Position numbers and translations under genes: made by a program. From NCBI GenBank assembly GCA_964544365.1, contig CAZJCW010000020.1:1-31271 (forward strand): 31,271 nt of DNA, in the 5' to 3' direction. Each line of letters begins with the position of its first letter. Within the stretch, counting starts at the first letter, position 1. This document shows positions 17,181 through 25,201 of this stretch, in pieces. The notes under the pieces are model-generated. The model was given only the letters and a program-made list of their open reading frames with translations. It searched no databases and was not told the DNA's origin. The stretch comes from Alsobacter sp964544365. Lineage in GTDB: Bacteria; Pseudomonadota; Alphaproteobacteria; Rhizobiales; Beijerinckiaceae.

Positions 17181-18281
17181 GTGAAGAACGCAAAGACAAG
17201 ACCCTCGGGCAGCAGGGCCGGCAAGGGCCCGGCCACCCGCCCGGCCGTCACCGCGAGCCCCAAGGGGCCCGGCACGCTGCCGATCGATCTCGCCCTGCAG
17301 GGCGGCGGATCGCATGGCGCCTTCACGTGGGGCGTCCTCGACCGGCTCCTGGAGGTGGACTGGCTGTCGATCGAGGGCATCTCGGGAACGTCGGCCGGAG
17401 CGATGAACGCCGCCGTCATGGCCTCCGGCTATGCGAAGGGCGGCCGGGAGGGCGGGCGCGAGGCACTCGCGACCTTCTGGCGGAAGGTGTCCGACGCCGC
17501 GCGATTCAGCCCGTTCCAGCGCAGCCCGCTCGACGTGCTCCTCGGCCGGTGGACGCTCGACAACTCGCCGCTGTTCGTGGCGATGGACCTGATGTCGCGC
17601 ATCGTCTCGCCCTACGACCTCAACCCGCACGGCTCGAACCCGCTGGCCGACGTCCTCGCCGAGGTGGTCGACTTCGAGGCGGTGGCGGCCGGGCCGATCA
17701 AGCTGTTCGTCACGGCGACCAATGTCCGCACCGGGCGGGGCCGGGTCTTCCGCAAGACCGAGCTGACCCCAGACGTGCTGCTGGCCTCGGCCTGCCTGCC
17801 GACGCTGTTCCAGGCCATCAACATCGACGGCGACGACTACTGGGACGGCGGCTATTCGGGCAACCCGACGATGACGCCGCTGATCCGCGAATGCGACTCG
17901 CTCGACACGGTGCTCGTGCAGATCAATCCCATCGAGCGGCCGGGCACGCCGCGCTCGGCGCGCGACATCCTCAACCGGCTCAACGAGGTGTCCTTCAACG
18001 CCGTGCTGCTGAAGGAACTGCGGATGATGGCGCTGCTGCGCCGCGAGGCGATTCCCGGCGCGGGGGAGGGCGCCCGCTGGGCCGGCATGCGCCTGCACCG
18101 GATCGCCGGCGACGTGATGGTCGACCTGGGCTATTCCTCGAAGCTCAACGCCGAGTGGGACTTCCTGACCATGCTGCGGGACGAGGGGCGCAAGGCGGCC
18201 GAGGATTTCTACGCGAAGCACCACGAGGCCGTCGGCAAGCGCTCGTCGCTCGACCTCGACAGCTTCATCGACGGCGTCTGA
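17181..18281 (+). CDS. Patatin-like phospholipase
   Basis: This 366-residue protein contains the complete patatin catalytic set: oxyanion-hole loop GGGSHGAF (about residues 42-49), nucleophile elbow GTSAG with Ser71, and the Asp of DGG at 222, giving the Ser-Asp dyad of this lipid acyl hydrolase family. The first 35 residues are basic and low-complexity, without a clear signal peptide, so it is probably cytoplasmic or peripheral on the membrane. The start GTG 17181 follows GAGGG. A 29-bp gap separates it from the preceding gene and 6 bp from the following permease, which points to one operon. The natural substrate, probably membrane phospholipid, is inferred from the family. Confidence 0.92.
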   Translation: MKNAKTRPSGSRAGKGPATRPAVTASPKGPGTLPIDLALQGGGSHGAFTWGVLDRLLEVDWLSIEGISGTSAGAMNAAVMASGYAKGGREGGREALATFWRKVSDAARFSPFQRSPLDVLLGRWTLDNSPLFVAMDLMSRIVSPYDLNPHGSNPLADVLAEVVDFEAVAAGPIKLFVTATNVRTGRGRVFRKTELTPDVLLASACLPTLFQAINIDGDDYWDGGYSGNPTMTPLIRECDSLDTVLVQINPIERPGTPRSARDILNRLNEVSFNAVLLKELRMMALLRREAIPGAGEGARWAGMRLHRIAGDVMVDLGYSSKLNAEWDFLTMLRDEGRKAAEDFYAKHHEAVGKRSSLDLDSFIDGV

Positions 18282-18287
18282 CGGGCC

Positions 18288-19331
18288 ATGACCAGGCAAG
18301 GCACCTCCAGCGCCGCCATGATCCTGATGGCGATCATCCTGTCGACGGCGGCGCTGTCGGTGGCGAGCGCCGTGTTCGCGCCGGTCGCCTTCGCGCTGTT
18401 CATCATCGCGCTCGTCTGGCCGCTGCAGAAACGCCTGCAGGCCTTCCTGCCCAAGCTGGTCGCGCTGCTGATCTGCGTGATCGTGATGGCCTGCGTGTTC
18501 GTCGTGTTCGGCTACCTGATCACGTGGGCGTTCGGCCGTGTCGGGCGCTGGACGGTGTCCGAGGCGGGGCGCTTCCAGATGATCTACGACCAGGCGGTGG
18601 CCTGGCTGGAAGGGCACGGCATCGCCGTCGCCGGCCTGTGGACGGAGCACTTCAACGTCGGCTGGCTGCTGCGGCTGGTGCAGACGCTGACGAGCCGCGT
18701 GAACAGCGCGATGAGCTTCTGGATCGTCGTCTTCGTCTACGTCATCCTGGGCCTGCTCGAGGTCGACGACTTCGGCCGGCGCGTCGGCGCGATCAAGGAC
18801 GAGGCGATGCGCCGCGTCTTCGTCCAGGGCGGCCGCGAGACGGCGGCGAAGATCCGGCGCTACATGCTGGTGCGCTCGCAGATGAGCATCCTCACGGGGC
18901 TCCTGGTCTGGGGCTTCGCCTCGGTGTCGGGCCTGCAGCTCGCTGGCGAATGGGGCGTCATCGCGTTCACGCTGAACTACGTGCCCTTCATCGGCCCGCT
19001 GATCGCAACGGTGTTCCCCACCGCGCTGGCCCTCGTGCAGTTCGACTCGTGGCAGACGGCACTGCTGGTCTTCGCCTGCCTCAATGTCATCCAGTTCGTC
19101 GTCGGCAGCTACATCGAGCCGCGGGTCTCCGGCAACGCACTGTCCATCTCGCCGTCCATCGTGCTGTTCGCGGTGTTCTTCTGGACCTTCCTGTGGGGAC
19201 TGTTCGGTTCCGTGATCGGCGTGCCGATCACCATCGCCGTGCTGACCTTCTGCGCGCAGCATCCCTCGAGCCGGTGGCTCTCGGAACTGCTCTCGGCGCC
19301 CGAGCGGAAAGGTCCGGCCGAGGCCGCATGA
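18288..19331 (+). CDS. AI-2E family transporter (YdiK/TqsA/PerM superfamily)
   Basis: This 347-residue polytopic protein has two N-terminal spans, a third at about 60-80, a soluble region at about 85-130 and further spans from about 138 onward. The family core appears as NYVPFIGPLIATVFPTALAL, then an NVIQFVVGSYIEPRV helix and a final LWGLFGSVIGVPITIAVL. Members have been linked to autoinducer-2 export (TqsA) but also to Na+/H+ or metabolite transport, so an autoinducer role should not be assumed. It starts 6 bp after the patatin stop and ends 10 bp before the stop of the convergent metallophosphoesterase gene, with no obvious terminator between. Confidence 0.9.
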   Translation: MTRQGTSSAAMILMAIILSTAALSVASAVFAPVAFALFIIALVWPLQKRLQAFLPKLVALLICVIVMACVFVVFGYLITWAFGRVGRWTVSEAGRFQMIYDQAVAWLEGHGIAVAGLWTEHFNVGWLLRLVQTLTSRVNSAMSFWIVVFVYVILGLLEVDDFGRRVGAIKDEAMRRVFVQGGRETAAKIRRYMLVRSQMSILTGLLVWGFASVSGLQLAGEWGVIAFTLNYVPFIGPLIATVFPTALALVQFDSWQTALLVFACLNVIQFVVGSYIEPRVSGNALSISPSIVLFAVFFWTFLWGLFGSVIGVPITIAVLTFCAQHPSSRWLSELLSAPERKGPAEAA

Positions 19332-19341
19332 CGCGGGCGGC

Positions 19342-21105
19342 TCACGCCGGCGGATCGCCCGCGATGTCGACCGTCTCGGGGACGAGCAGGGCGAGCCCGC
19401 CATTCGGCCGCGGCGCCAGCCGGTGGATGTGGAAGCGGGTGGGGGCATCGTCCGTCCCGCCCATGACGGGCGAGGGGGCGGAGACGATCCGCACCGGGCC
19501 GCACGCACCGATCCAGTCGATGTGCCGGTGGCCGTGCATCGCCACCATGCGCGGGCCGATGCGCTTGAGCTGTCGCACGGCCCAGCTGCCGTTGATGAGC
19601 GCGGTGCCGATGCGTTCGGAGAACGCCTTGGCCGGCTTCGGATACTCGACGAGATGGTGGTGCAGGGCGATGACCCAGTGCGCCTGCGGATAGTGCCGGG
19701 CGAGGGCCAGGAGGCCCGTCATCTGCTCGGCGGAGACGAGACCGAGCGCGTTCGTGAAGGAGAAGTGCGTCTCGGCGTTCGAGTTCAGCAGGATGACGCC
19801 CAGCCCGTCCGGGCGCGTCGGCGGCAGCACCATCGGGAACACGTCGGCCCACAACTGGGCGAGTTCCACCTGAAGGCGAAAGGGGCCTTTGTCGGCGAAG
19901 GCGGCGATGGCGCCGGCATGCGGTCGGACGGCCTCGTCGAGGGTGGGTCCGGGCGCTTCGCGGCCGGCGTCGAGGACGCGCACGCGGCCGCCCTGCACGG
20001 CCGCCATGGCCGAGAGCGTGCGCAGCTGGCGCAGCCGCTTGAAAGGACTCGTCGGCAGGTCCATGCGGGCCGGATTGGCGCGGTCGACGATGTTGAGGTC
20101 GTGGTTTCCTGGCAGCAGAAGGGTGATCGCCGCAAGGTCCGGGTGGCGGGCGAGAATGCGGTCCAGTTCGACCCATTCCGCGGAGCGGCCGGCGTCGGTC
20201 ATGTCGCCGGTCACGAGGATCACGTCGAGCGGATCGCTGGCGTGGATGGCGGCGAGGCGGTCGAGGACCGTCTCGAGCCGGTGGTTGCCGGAGGGCCCGG
20301 CCCGGCCGCTCTCGATGCGCAGGCCGTAGCGCTCGCCGACGACGTGGATGTCCGACAGGTGCGCGACGCGCCAGGGACGGTCGCCCGGTTGCTCGGGATC
20401 GAAGCCGTCCAGCGTCTTCGGCTGGTCCATCGTGGCGTCGGCCAGACCCCAGACGAGCGAAGCGCCGGCCATCATGGCGCCGACGATCACGACCGCATTC
20501 GCCAGCGCGGGGACGACGAGGGCGAGCGGGGTGGCAAGCGCGCCGACGTCGCCGCGCCACTGCGTATGGGGCCAGGCAAGCGCGCAGACGCCGAGGGCGA
20601 CGAGGCAGGACAGCAGGCCTGCCGCGGCGGCGATGACGGCGTTCACGCGGGCGCGCCGCTCGCCGTTCGCGCCGCGCAGGAGCAGCCCCTCCGCGGCGTG
20701 GCGCAGCCCTTCGCGGAACACCGCGTAGCCGGGCTGGACGGCGAGCGAGTTCAGCGACCAGAAGCTCTTCTCGACGATCCGGAACGCGGCCCGGCCGCCG
20801 ATCCAGGCAATGGCGACCAGGCCCGCGAGCACGAAGACCGGCCCGAGGCCGACAAGGGCGCCCAGCCGTGCCGAGAGCGCCTGCGTCCACGCCGATCCCA
20901 CCAGCGGGGCCAGTCCGAGCATCAGGCCCGGCAGGCCGATCATCAGGATCCAGGCGACGGCCAGCTTGGGCAGGCTGAGTTCGGCCAGGAGATTGCCCGC
21001 GATCGCCACCATCGAGCGCTTCTCGGGGCTGGAGGCGTCGTCCTCGATGTCGCCGCGGCGCGGATCGATCAGCACGTCGGGCTTGGACTCGATGGGGGCG
21101 GTCAT
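19342..21105 (-). CDS. Polytopic membrane protein with C-terminal metallophosphoesterase domain
   Basis: In this 587-residue protein, the first 230 residues hold about four to five hydrophobic spans (roughly 48-68, 88-108, 155-178 and 190-225). A calcineurin-like phosphoesterase domain then carries all five metal-binding blocks: LSDIH (Asp252, His254), GDMTD, LPGNHD, HHHL and GHRHID. It should hydrolyse phosphate esters at the cytoplasmic face; the substrate is unknown. The architecture differs from the common soluble CpdA-like and single-span LpxH/YbbF-like enzymes. It is transcribed on the minus strand, convergent with the AI-2E gene and divergent from SLC13 paralogue 2. Confidence 0.87.
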   Translation of the reverse strand: MTAPIESKPDVLIDPRRGDIEDDASSPEKRSMVAIAGNLLAELSLPKLAVAWILMIGLPGLMLGLAPLVGSAWTQALSARLGALVGLGPVFVLAGLVAIAWIGGRAAFRIVEKSFWSLNSLAVQPGYAVFREGLRHAAEGLLLRGANGERRARVNAVIAAAAGLLSCLVALGVCALAWPHTQWRGDVGALATPLALVVPALANAVVIVGAMMAGASLVWGLADATMDQPKTLDGFDPEQPGDRPWRVAHLSDIHVVGERYGLRIESGRAGPSGNHRLETVLDRLAAIHASDPLDVILVTGDMTDAGRSAEWVELDRILARHPDLAAITLLLPGNHDLNIVDRANPARMDLPTSPFKRLRQLRTLSAMAAVQGGRVRVLDAGREAPGPTLDEAVRPHAGAIAAFADKGPFRLQVELAQLWADVFPMVLPPTRPDGLGVILLNSNAETHFSFTNALGLVSAEQMTGLLALARHYPQAHWVIALHHHLVEYPKPAKAFSERIGTALINGSWAVRQLKRIGPRMVAMHGHRHIDWIGACGPVRIVSAPSPVMGGTDDAPTRFHIHRLAPRPNGGLALLVPETVDIAGDPPA

Positions 21106-21247
21106 GAAGGCCTGGCGGGTCGCGGTTTCCGGTCGGTGATGGCCGGTTCGGCCGAGCGCCGCTTCCTGCCGCCATGGTGGTGGACCTTGCGGGCCGAGCT
21201 ATAGCATAAGCCTGGATGCGAAATGCGGTATCTGTTCTTCGGCGTCG

Positions 21248-21262
21248 CCGACCGAAGGTCGG
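21248..21262 (+). promoter_or_regulatory. Small hairpin in the divergent gap before SLC13 paralogue 2
   Basis: CCGACC, loop GAA and GGTCGG form a perfect 6-bp stem about 70 bases before the GTG start, in the 226-bp gap 21106-21331. The only AT-rich patch there is TATAGCATAAG (21200-21210), which could hold a -10 element for either direction, but I see no matching -35. This is a low-confidence leader structure. Confidence 0.25.
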
Positions 21263-21331
21263 GCAGGAATGCCGAGGGGTCGTGGCGCGGGCTTCGTGCT
21301 CCTCAGGACGACATCGCCGGTTGGGGGGAGC

Positions 21332-23152
21332 GTGAGCCAGATCGCGATCACGGGACTGATCATCGCCGTCGCCATGGGCCTGTTCGTCTGGAACAGGTTG
21401 CCGGTGATCGTCGTCGCGCTCGGCACGGCGATCGCGCTGTGGGCGACGGGGCTCGTGACGCTCCAGCAGGCGCTGGCGGGGTTCGGCGATCCGGCGGTGA
21501 TCTTCATCGCGTCGTTGTTCGTCGTCAGCTTCGCGCTCGAGACGACGGGCGTGACGGCCTATGTCGGCCAGAAGCTCGTCGGCGATCCGGGACAGAGTGG
21601 CAAGAACAGGCTTCTCGTCACGCTGATGCTGCTGGTCGCGGGGCTGACGGCCCTGATCAGCGCGAACGGCGCCGTCGCGGCGCTGCTGCCGATCGCGAGC
21701 GTCGCCGCCGTGCGCCTCGGCATTCCGGCGTCGCGCCTGCTGCTGCCGCTGGCCTTCGCCGCCCACGCCGGGTCGAACCTCGTGCTGACCGGCGCGCCCA
21801 AGAACGTGCTGGTGTCCGAATCGCTCGTCGATGCGGGGCTCGCGGGGTTCGGCTATTTCGAGTTCGCGTTCGTGGGCGTGCCGCTCCTGGCGGGGACCGT
21901 CGCCATCATCCTGCTGCTCGGACCCGCGCTGCTCCCGGATCGGCGCAGCCGGACCGTCCCGGCCGACCTCAGCCGCCATGCCCGCGTGCTCGTGGAGCAA
22001 TACGGCCTGTCGTCAGATGCTTTCCGCCTTGCCGTCCGCGCGGACTCGCCGCTGATCGGACGAGAGCCGGGAGACCTGACGCCACCGGGCGGGGCGCTGC
22101 GGCTGCTGTCGGCGCATGACGGCAGGACCGGGGCGCCGCTGCGCCGGGCCCTGGCAGCGGGCGATACGCTGCTGCTGCGCGGCGATGCGACGGCCGCCGC
22201 CGGGCTGGCGGAGGAGTGGGCGCTGTCCTTCCGCGACACCGACGACGCAGCCGGACCCGATACGCTGCTGAACCGCACGACGGGACTGGCCGAAGTGATC
22301 ATCCCGCCCCGCTCGGCGCTGGTCGGCCGCAGCGTCTTTCCTGGAATGGTGACGGAAGCCGGCGACCTCGTGGTGCTGGCGGTCCAGCGCAACGGCGCTG
22401 ACATGGCGGAAGGCGAGATCGAACTCGCGGTCGGCGATACGCTGCTCCTGCAGGGCACCTGGAAGGCGCTCGACCAGCGGCTCGGCACGCCCGACGTGCT
22501 GCTCGTCAACTCGCCCGAACTCGTGCGGCGGCAGGCCGTGCCGCTGGGCGCGGGAGCGAAGCTGGCAATCGCGGTGCTGGCCGGCATGGTGGCCCTGCTG
22601 GCGACGGGAGCGGTGCCGCCTGTCGTGGCAGGCCTCTGCGCCGCGGGTATCCTCATCTCCGCCGGCCTCGTCTCGGTCGAGGCCTCCTACAAGGCGATCA
22701 ACTGGACGACGGTCATCCTCGTCGGGGCCATGATGCCGCTGTCCGTCGCGATGGAGCGGACCGGGGCGGCACGGGTGCTGGCGGAAGGGCTCGTCGGCAT
22801 CGTCGGCTCCCTGGGGCCGACCGCGCTGCTGGCAGGACTGTTCGTCCTGACGGCGCTGCTCGGCCAGATCATGAGCAACACGGCGACGACGCTGATCGTC
22901 ATCCCCGTGGCGCTTGCCGCGGCAACGGGCATGGGCGTCTCGCCTTATCCGGTGATGATGAGCATCTGCGTCGCCGGCGCCGCGTCGTTCCTCACGCCGA
23001 TCGCCACCTCGACGAATCTCATGGTGATGGGCCCCGGAGGCTACAGGTTCGGCGACTACTGGCGTCTCGGCCTGCCGCTCATGGTGCTGTATTTCGTCGT
23101 CGCGGTGTTCCTGGTGCCGGCCATCTGGCCGTTCCAGCCGATGGTGAGGTGA
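21332..23152 (+). CDS. SLC13-family permease with two TrkA-C domains, paralogue 2
   Basis: The 606 residues align end to end with the permease at 1594-3417. Both share LWATG, GDPAVIFIA, NGAVAALLP, HARxLVEQYGLSS, GDTLLLQGTWKALD, VRRQAVPLGAGAK, SNTAT and NLMVMGPGGY. The layout is the same: membrane half, two RCK_C modules (about residues 235-400) and membrane half. One visible difference is TGAPKNVLV instead of TGTPVNVLV in the first substrate-loop region. GTG 21332 is chosen because GGGGGGAG lies immediately upstream and because this makes the N-termini of the paralogues match; an in-frame ATG at 21269 would add 21 non-membrane residues. A 31-residue ORF and an alpha/beta hydrolase follow closely. 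Confidence 0.88.
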   Translation: MSQIAITGLIIAVAMGLFVWNRLPVIVVALGTAIALWATGLVTLQQALAGFGDPAVIFIASLFVVSFALETTGVTAYVGQKLVGDPGQSGKNRLLVTLMLLVAGLTALISANGAVAALLPIASVAAVRLGIPASRLLLPLAFAAHAGSNLVLTGAPKNVLVSESLVDAGLAGFGYFEFAFVGVPLLAGTVAIILLLGPALLPDRRSRTVPADLSRHARVLVEQYGLSSDAFRLAVRADSPLIGREPGDLTPPGGALRLLSAHDGRTGAPLRRALAAGDTLLLRGDATAAAGLAEEWALSFRDTDDAAGPDTLLNRTTGLAEVIIPPRSALVGRSVFPGMVTEAGDLVVLAVQRNGADMAEGEIELAVGDTLLLQGTWKALDQRLGTPDVLLVNSPELVRRQAVPLGAGAKLAIAVLAGMVALLATGAVPPVVAGLCAAGILISAGLVSVEASYKAINWTTVILVGAMMPLSVAMERTGAARVLAEGLVGIVGSLGPTALLAGLFVLTALLGQIMSNTATTLIVIPVALAAATGMGVSPYPVMMSICVAGAASFLTPIATSTNLMVMGPGGYRFGDYWRLGLPLMVLYFVVAVFLVPAIWPFQPMVR

Positions 23153-23155
23153 GCC

Positions 23156-23251
23156 TTGGAAACACGGAACCACTACCTTCTGACGAAGGTGCTTGTCGGC
23201 ATCGTCGTCGCTGCCCTGGTCGCGGGGCTCTACTACGCGTTCAGGAACTGA
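23156..23251 (+). CDS. 31-residue single-span membrane protein
   Basis: TTG at 23156 stands 3 bases after the SLC13 stop and is preceded by GAGGTGAG, a good ribosome-binding sequence overlapping that stop. The product has a polar start (ETRNHYLLTK), a 17-residue hydrophobic stretch of Val, Ile, Leu, Ala and Gly, and a short YYAFRN tail, so it is one transmembrane helix with positive charge at both ends. It ends 5 bases before the hydrolase ATG. It could be a small accessory subunit of the permease or a membrane anchor. The size makes homology hard to judge; the position, ribosome-binding site and composition support it. Confidence 0.55.
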   Translation: METRNHYLLTKVLVGIVVAALVAGLYYAFRN

Positions 23252-23256
23252 CCCGC

Positions 23257-24717
23257 ATGGTCGCCGCAACCGCCCGATGGGCTCGCCGCATCGTCGTCGT
23301 CGTCCTCGTCGTTCTCGTGACGGTCTTCGCGGTGCGCGCCTGGGACTCGCAGCGCGGGGACCCTCTCGAGCCGTGGCACACCTTCGTGCCGCAGGAGCTG
23401 ACGATCGCCGAACTCGACGGGACCGACTGGGCCGGCTACATCGCGGCGGAGGACGCCATCTTCCGATCCCTCGACGCGGAGGTGACGCGGCGGGTGCCCG
23501 AGGACGAGCGCGTTCCCGAAAACCGCTACTTCGACGCGAGCCCGGTCAATCCGGAGCGCTTTGCGCGTAACTGGAACCGCTCCTTCGTCCTGGAGCCGCA
23601 GGGGGAGGTGCGCGGCGCCGCCGTGATGCTTCACGGCCTCACCGATTCCCCTTTCAGCCTGCGCCACGTGGCGAAACTCTACCAGTCGAACGGTTTTGTC
23701 GTCGTCGCGATCCGGCTGCCCGGCCACGGCACCGTGCCGGCCGGCCTCACCGACGTCGCGTGGGAGGACTGGATGGCGGCAACCCGTCTCGCCTTCCGCG
23801 AGGCGCGCCGCCGGGCCGGGGCCGGCAAGCCGCTGCACGCCGTCGGCTATTCGAACGGCGGGGCGCTGGCCATGAAGTATGCGCTGGAGGCGCAGGGCAA
23901 CGCAGCGTTGTCGCGGCCGGATCGCATCGTCCTGTTCTCGCCGATGGTCGGTGTCACCAGCTTCGCCCGTTTCGCCGGGCTGGCTGCGCTGCCGGCCTTC
24001 TTCCCCGCCTTCGCCAAGGCGGCCTGGCTCAGCGTTCTGCCGGAGTTCAACCCCTTCAAGTACAACTCCTTCCCGGTGAACGCGGCGCGCCAGTCGCACC
24101 GGCTCACGCAGGCGCTGCAGCAATCCGTCCGCGAGCGCTCGCGGGCCGGGGTTCTTGAAGGCCTCGCCCCGGTGCTGACCTTCCAGTCGGTGATGGACTT
24201 CACGGTCAGCACGAGCGCGATCCTGTCCGCGCTCTATGCCCATCTTCCCGCGAACGGCAGCGAGATCGTTCTGTTCGACATCAACCGTACCGCCAAGTTC
24301 GGCCCACTTCTTCGCCAGTCCTCCCAGTATGTCATCGGTCGCGTGCTGCCGCCCGCGCCGCGGGCGTTCAAGACGACGCTGATCACCAATGCCAGCGAGT
24401 TCGAGTCCGAGGTGGTCGCCCGGATCGTCGAGGCGGGCGCGCGGGACGAGACCGTGACTCCGGTCGGCCTCTCCTATCCGCGCGACGTGTTCTCGCTCTC
24501 GCATGTCGCGATACCGTTCCCGGTCTCCGACGGACTGTACGGCACGGCTCCCGACCCGTCGGACGATTTCGGCGTCCGGCTCGGCTCGCTCGCGGCGCGG
24601 GGCGAGGTCGGCGTGCTGATCATCAACCTCGACACGCTGATGCGGATGTCGGCGAACCCGTTCTTTCCCTATCTGGCCGCGCGGGTCGCGGAAGGCCTCC
24701 CCAGGACCGGACCCTAG
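23257..24717 (+). CDS. Alpha/beta hydrolase, membrane-anchored or exported
   Basis: This 486-residue protein has a basic N-terminus followed by a strongly hydrophobic segment (about residues 10-26, rich in Val), acting as an uncleaved anchor or signal. The hydrolase core has MLHGLTDSPFSLR (oxyanion side), RLPGHGT and the nucleophile elbow GYSNGG with Ser199; a late SLSHVAIPF may supply the His. The fold resembles lysophospholipase or carboxylesterase-like proteins with an enlarged cap region. The catalytic domain is probably periplasmic. It follows SLC13 paralogue 2 and the 31-residue ORF within a few bases, mirroring the SLC13-hydrolase order at 1594-4655. Confidence 0.85.
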   Translation: MVAATARWARRIVVVVLVVLVTVFAVRAWDSQRGDPLEPWHTFVPQELTIAELDGTDWAGYIAAEDAIFRSLDAEVTRRVPEDERVPENRYFDASPVNPERFARNWNRSFVLEPQGEVRGAAVMLHGLTDSPFSLRHVAKLYQSNGFVVVAIRLPGHGTVPAGLTDVAWEDWMAATRLAFREARRRAGAGKPLHAVGYSNGGALAMKYALEAQGNAALSRPDRIVLFSPMVGVTSFARFAGLAALPAFFPAFAKAAWLSVLPEFNPFKYNSFPVNAARQSHRLTQALQQSVRERSRAGVLEGLAPVLTFQSVMDFTVSTSAILSALYAHLPANGSEIVLFDINRTAKFGPLLRQSSQYVIGRVLPPAPRAFKTTLITNASEFESEVVARIVEAGARDETVTPVGLSYPRDVFSLSHVAIPFPVSDGLYGTAPDPSDDFGVRLGSLAARGEVGVLIINLDTLMRMSANPFFPYLAARVAEGLPRTGP

Positions 24718-24840
24718 TGCGTCACGTCAAGGCTGGCCGCGATGGCCCGTGATAGACGTCGAAACATTGCCGAAAAGCTCAGGCCGTGGCATGGGAGCAT
24801 CGAAAGCGACCTGCCCGGCGCAGACGAAGAGGAACGTAGT

Positions 24841-25116
24841 GTGAGAAAGTTCGGTGTCGTAACCCTCGCCATCGTCGGACTGGCGTTCACGGCCGGCCTG
24901 GCGCAGGCCCAGACCAAGCCCGCCGCCAAGAAGACGACGCGCGCCCAGCCCGCCAACAAGGTCCAGCCGGACCAGAGCTACCTGTACCTGGACCCCTCCT
25001 CTGCGCCGCGGAGCGGTGGGCCGAACTACGTGACGCAGGGCATGCGCGAGAGCAACCAGCCCTACTTCAACACGGGCGGCTGGCCGGACGGCACCCAGCC
25101 CTGGTCGAACCGCTGA
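24841..25116 (+). CDS. Small exported protein of unknown function
   Basis: GTG 24841 follows AGAGGAA with good spacing and gives 91 residues. There is a classical signal peptide (RKFGVV, hydrophobic core, AQA cleavage site near residue 23), a Lys/Ala/Thr-rich linker, then a Tyr/Asn/Pro/Gly/Trp-rich tail containing YLYLDPSSAPRSGG and NTGGWPDGTQPWSN. An earlier in-frame ATG at 24742 would place 33 charged residues before the signal peptide and is unlikely. The 123-bp gap upstream holds no clear promoter. I do not recognise the family; a periplasmic or secreted role is inferred from the signal peptide only. Confidence 0.68.
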   Translation: MRKFGVVTLAIVGLAFTAGLAQAQTKPAAKKTTRAQPANKVQPDQSYLYLDPSSAPRSGGPNYVTQGMRESNQPYFNTGGWPDGTQPWSNR

Positions 25117-25124
25117 TCCGACGC

Positions 25125-25151
25125 GACGGCCCGCCGGACGCGGGGGCCGTC
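25125..25151. terminator. Stem-loop between convergent genes
   Basis: GACGGCCC (25125-25132) pairs with GGGCCGTC (25144-25151) around an 11-base loop. The stem of eight G/C-rich pairs lies 9 bases after the exported-protein stop and about 50 bases beyond the LacI stop. It could terminate from either side; the flanking sequence has only short T or A tracts. Confidence 0.5.
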
Positions 25152-25201
25152 ATTCCGCATCGTCGGGACTTGGCGTGTCGCTGCCGGTCCTGCGAGAAAG
25201 A

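Noticed and set aside
24742..24840. Upstream ATG extension of the small exported protein
   Set aside because: It would put 33 charged residues before a clear signal peptide. GTG 24841 has the better ribosome-binding site.
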